The notes under the pieces are model-generated. The model did no database searches, was not told the origin of the DNA, and saw only the letters and a list, made by a program, of their open reading frames with translations. A DNA stretch of 64,000 nt from Peptacetobacter hominis (GTDB lineage: Bacteria > Bacillota > Clostridia > Peptostreptococcales > Peptostreptococcaceae), in NCBI RefSeq assembly GCF_006861675.1, contig NZ_SGJB01000006.1:1-64000 (forward strand), given 5' to 3'. Shown piece by piece: positions 61,917 to 64,000 of the stretch; the first letter of the stretch is position 1, and every line of letters starts with the position of its first letter. The position numbers and the translations under genes are program-made.

Positions 61917-62882
61917 TTATCTATTGAATTCTTTTGCTGAAATATATCCATATTCACTATCAGCATTTTCTACAGCCCTAAGTATAGCCTCTGATACAAC
62001 TCTTGATGCAAGAGTTCCTATCATGTCGCAATCGGCTGGAACATCTCCCAGAGAAACTGCATATATACTATCGCCATCCGCAGAAGTATGTACTGGTCTT
62101 ATCGATCTTGCATATCCATTCTGTGACATTCCTGCTATCTTACAAAGCTGTGTCTTGTTGAATTTCGCATTTGTAAATACAACAGCAAGTGTAGTGTTGC
62201 CAGTAAATTTATTATCCATGCTTTCCATTAATTTGAACAGCTCCTCTTCTGAATCAGAAAAAGATTTTTTATCCTCAGAAAGAAGTCCCGCTATTTTCTG
62301 TCCATTTTTCCAGTCGTATATATCACCAAGTGCATTTACTGCTACAACCGCTCCAACTTTTATATCACCTATCTGAACTGCATAGCTTCCTATTCCAGAT
62401 TTCATACAGAAATCCATTCCCTTGAATTTTCCTACAGTAGCACCTGTACCTGCTCCATAATTTCCGTCTCTATAGTTTCCTTTTTCTGAATTTACACAGG
62501 CCTCATACCCCATTTCTCTATTTGGTCTTGTAAAAGTATCACCTACAGTCAGATCAAATAGACATGACTGACATACCAGAGGAACTTTTGTAACACCTAC
62601 ATCGAATCCTATACCTTTTTCTTCAAGGTATTTTCTTACACCCGAAGATGCCTCAAGTCCAAATGCACTTCCACCGCTTAGTAAAATTGCATTTATCTCC
62701 TGTGCAGCTGCCATCGGCTTTAGAAGTTCGCTTTCTATAGATGCCGGACCTCCTCCTCTTACATCGAGACCGGCTGCAGCACCTTTTTCAAATATAAAAA
62801 CTGTACATCCTGTAGCTGCTTCTCTGTTTTCTGCACTTCCTATTTTTAGATTATCAAAATCTTTTATGCTTATTTCTTTCAA
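61917..62882 (-). CDS. P1 (S58) family peptidase, NylC-like
   Basis: A 321-aa self-processing hydrolase of the DmpA/NylC group. 'GAAAGLDVRGGGPAS' near residue 33, 'LSGGSAFGLEASSGV', 'GAGTGATVGK', and 'FTGNTTLAVVFTNAKF' near 235. The Asn-Thr bond in 'GNTT' should be cut autocatalytically to free the Thr nucleophile. Natural substrates are probably beta-peptides or amino amides. Start TTG at 62882, seven bases after AGAGGTGA. First gene of the pair with EFR1. Confidence 0.88.
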   Translation of the reverse strand: MKEISIKDFDNLKIGSAENREAATGCTVFIFEKGAAAGLDVRGGGPASIESELLKPMAAAQEINAILLSGGSAFGLEASSGVRKYLEEKGIGFDVGVTKVPLVCQSCLFDLTVGDTFTRPNREMGYEACVNSEKGNYRDGNYGAGTGATVGKFKGMDFCMKSGIGSYAVQIGDIKVGAVVAVNALGDIYDWKNGQKIAGLLSEDKKSFSDSEEELFKLMESMDNKFTGNTTLAVVFTNAKFNKTQLCKIAGMSQNGYARSIRPVHTSADGDSIYAVSLGDVPADCDMIGTLASRVVSEAILRAVENADSEYGYISAKEFNR

Positions 62883-62936
62883 AATATGCTCACCTCTCTA
62901 AAGTAGAAATCATGTTTCATATATATAATTTTATTT

Positions 62937-63596
62937 CTATTCAAAATCAACTTCATATATTTCAATACTTTCTTCATTTTTCTCATCTATTGTAAAATCA
63001 TTTTGGAAGAACCATTTATATGCACGATTTGCAATTATCTTCGTTTCAACAAAATCTAATCCGCCTCCAACAACTGCTCCTACGCCAGGTATAAGTTTTC
63101 CCAAATTTACAACACCTTTTGTTCCAAACTTAGTTATAAATCTAAAACCCACCCTTTGGTTAATTTTGGTTAGAACTTTTCCTGGTATTTTTTTGATCAA
63201 ATTATTTGTAAATTTAACACCAAACTTTATACTTGTTTGCTTTACTAATGCATTAACCGAAACACCAGCGAGACAAGCATATACAAATGTTTGTGTTTCA
63301 TCACTATCAAGTTCAAAACCAGCCATATATGAAACACAGGCAACCATACGCATTTGAACATATAATACACTCGTAACATTTGCTGGTAGTGTTACTGGCA
63401 TTGTAATCACTCCACCAAATCCAGTAATAAATCCTGATGTTGCACATTTAGTAATTTGATTTTTAAGCATTGCTTCACAAGCAAGTTCCCTAGTTTCGTA
63501 TTTTCTTAAATATTCATTTGCCATATCTTTTACACTAGGACTTACTTTTGGAATACCATTCAAACATTTATCATAACATGAATCTAAAATTTTCAT
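62937..63596 (-). CDS. EcsC-family protein, atypical codon use
   Basis: A 219-aa protein. The middle hydrophobic part and 'LGKLIPGVGAVVGGGLDFVETKIIANRAYKWF' (pieces 'IPGVGAVVGGGLDF', 'TKIIANRAYKWF') match the EcsC family. Function unknown. All six Gln codons are CAA, two or more Arg are CGT, and Ile is often ATT, whereas the rest of the window prefers CAG, AGA and ATA. This suggests acquisition from elsewhere. No good SD; its ATG overlaps the stop of a 14-codon upstream ORF. Confidence 0.8.
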   Translation of the reverse strand: MKILDSCYDKCLNGIPKVSPSVKDMANEYLRKYETRELACEAMLKNQITKCATSGFITGFGGVITMPVTLPANVTSVLYVQMRMVACVSYMAGFELDSDETQTFVYACLAGVSVNALVKQTSIKFGVKFTNNLIKKIPGKVLTKINQRVGFRFITKFGTKGVVNLGKLIPGVGAVVGGGLDFVETKIIANRAYKWFFQNDFTIDEKNEESIEIYEVDFE

Positions 63597-63637
63597 AATC
63601 TCTGCTTGAGATAATTTTTCTTATTATTTTTAGCCAT
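63593..63637 (-). CDS. Possible 14-aa leader ORF coupled to the EcsC gene
   Basis: ATG at 63637 after AAAGGA (11-nt spacing) encodes MAKNNKKNYLKQRL and stops at TGA, which overlaps the EcsC ATG (ATGA). This would explain how EcsC is translated without its own SD. Short and unverified. Confidence 0.35.
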   Translation of the reverse strand: MAKNNKKNYLKQRL

Positions 63638-63693
63638 ATTTTCTTTAATCCTTTCGTATATGTATTTACTTATATATTTATTTTATATTATTA

Positions 63694-63738
63694 TCATACG
63701 ATTTTTCTAAGTTCTATAATTTTGTCTGAAGTTTTCAT
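63694..63738 (-). pseudogene. Truncated XRE-like start (14 codons)
   Basis: ATG at 63738 after AGAGAG reads MKTSDKIIELRKIV and then TGA. The segment looks like the first helix of an XRE regulator (typical continuation 'KGLTQEELA' is absent). Possibly a decayed remnant upstream of EcsC; could be chance. The rest of 63597-63861 is AT-rich, with no other gene seen. Confidence 0.3.
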
Positions 63739-63861
63739 AATAATCTCTCTTCATGTTGTATATAATTCTATACTTAGATTATATTATCCTTTATGAAATC
63801 AGAGCACCAACTCCCGGTTTTATTTTGTTAACCAACAGTTGTATCGTTTAAATTTTAACAT

Positions 63862-64000
63862 TTATACTGTTATATTTGAGCATATTACAAAGAATAGTAT
63901 TACGGCTGTAACTATAAAAGCAAAAAATAGTATAGCAAATATTTTTATCCCCTTCCATATATCTACAGGCTTTTTATTATCTTTTTTATCTCTATTTTTC
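63862..64000 (-). CDS. C-terminal end of a membrane protein (continues past right edge)
   Basis: The minus strand frame is open from the window end to a TAA at 63862-63864 and encodes about 45 residues. These are a Lys/Asp-rich stretch ('NRDKKDNKKPVDIWKG') then one membrane helix ('IFAILFFAFIVTAVILFFV') and the end 'CSNITV'. The N-terminus lies outside the window. Family not recognisable from this part. Confidence 0.6.
   Translation of the reverse strand, partial: KNRDKKDNKKPVDIWKGIKIFAILFFAFIVTAVILFFVICSNITV

Noticed and set aside
1..64000. CRISPR arrays, insertion sequences, prophage genes or tRNA genes
   Set aside because: I found no regularly spaced direct repeats, transposase or integrase motifs, phage structural genes or cloverleaf sequences in this window by eye; tRNAscan-SE and a repeat finder would settle it.

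Overview
The window reads as a chromosomal segment of a low-GC, anaerobic, Gram-positive Firmicute. The genes are strongly AT-rich, Ile is mostly ATA, Arg mostly AGA and Gln mostly CAG. Shine-Dalgarno sites are strong, intrinsic terminators are dense, and regulation uses T-boxes, an L20 leader and a Mn2+ riboswitch. Gene content (rubrerythrin, citrate synthase-like gene + aconitase + NAD-isocitrate dehydrogenase in one operon, an XRE-cupin regulator heading potABCD, an EFR1-type ferredoxin) fits the Clostridia and resembles Peptostreptococcaceae. That family assignment is inference from gene content and order, not from a search. I see no CRISPR array, insertion sequence, prophage or tRNA gene.

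Layout. 1-170: promoter and leader of an rRNA operon running out of the left edge. 170-5.5 kb: a GH73 glucosaminidase and a polyamine import operon (regulator-potABCD). 5.7-9.5 kb: a YczE-like membrane protein and a VTC-domain / DUF4956 / arylsulfotransferase-like trio. 9.6-12.3 kb: cdd with a two-component system. 12.4-15.2 kb: nagB-nagA-nagR with a palindromic operator. 15.3-19.2 kb: cvfB, a NUDIX hydrolase and a U32 peptidase. 19.2-23.6 kb: pheS-pheT-zapA behind a Phe T-box. 23.6-26.6 kb: a Ktr/Trk potassium uptake pair and an rRNA methyltransferase. 26.7-28.2 kb: infC-rpmI-rplT with an AUU-initiated infC and an L20-type leader. 28.2-30.8 kb: methionine aminopeptidase, a Mn2+ riboswitch with mntP, and proC. 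30.8-33.1 kb: thrS with its T-box. 33.2-38.4 kb: membrane proteins, a GME-fold protein, and a PP2C-like phosphatase with a GT4 glycosyltransferase. 38.5-42.9 kb: the oxidative citrate branch (citrate/homocitrate synthase-like, aconitase, NAD-IDH). 43-51.2 kb: DEAD-box helicase, rubrerythrin, UspA, HAD phosphatase, orphan genes, a MarR/old-yellow-enzyme pair, phosphoesterase, PepSY lipoprotein and YbjQ. 51.2-55.8 kb: an Ynj-type ABC importer coupled to a CDP-alcohol phosphatidyltransferase. 56-61 kb: GNAT acetyltransferase, a DUF2975-DUF2975-XRE cassette, an S41 protease, and a PadR-DUF1700-DUF4097 cassette. 61-64 kb: EFR1 ferredoxin, P1 peptidase, an EcsC protein with foreign-looking codon usage, and a membrane-protein fragment at the right edge.

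Most genes lie on the minus strand; only cvfB, mntP, the DEAD-box helicase and ybjQ are on plus. Many annotated-looking GTG starts fall inside the Shine-Dalgarno sequence. In those cases I moved the start to the next ATG, TTG or GTG with proper spacing and said so.

The most notable items are: (i) the VTC-DUF4956-arylsulfotransferase trio, whose VTC domain seems to have lost conserved residues; (ii) the Ynj-type importer next to a complete CDP-alcohol phosphatidyltransferase; (iii) a small membrane-anchored gene whose reading frame continues for 55 codons past an in-frame UGA; (iv) several perfect palindromes placed on promoters next to local regulators; (v) an EcsC gene with atypical codon use, preceded by a coupled mini-ORF and a truncated XRE-like start.
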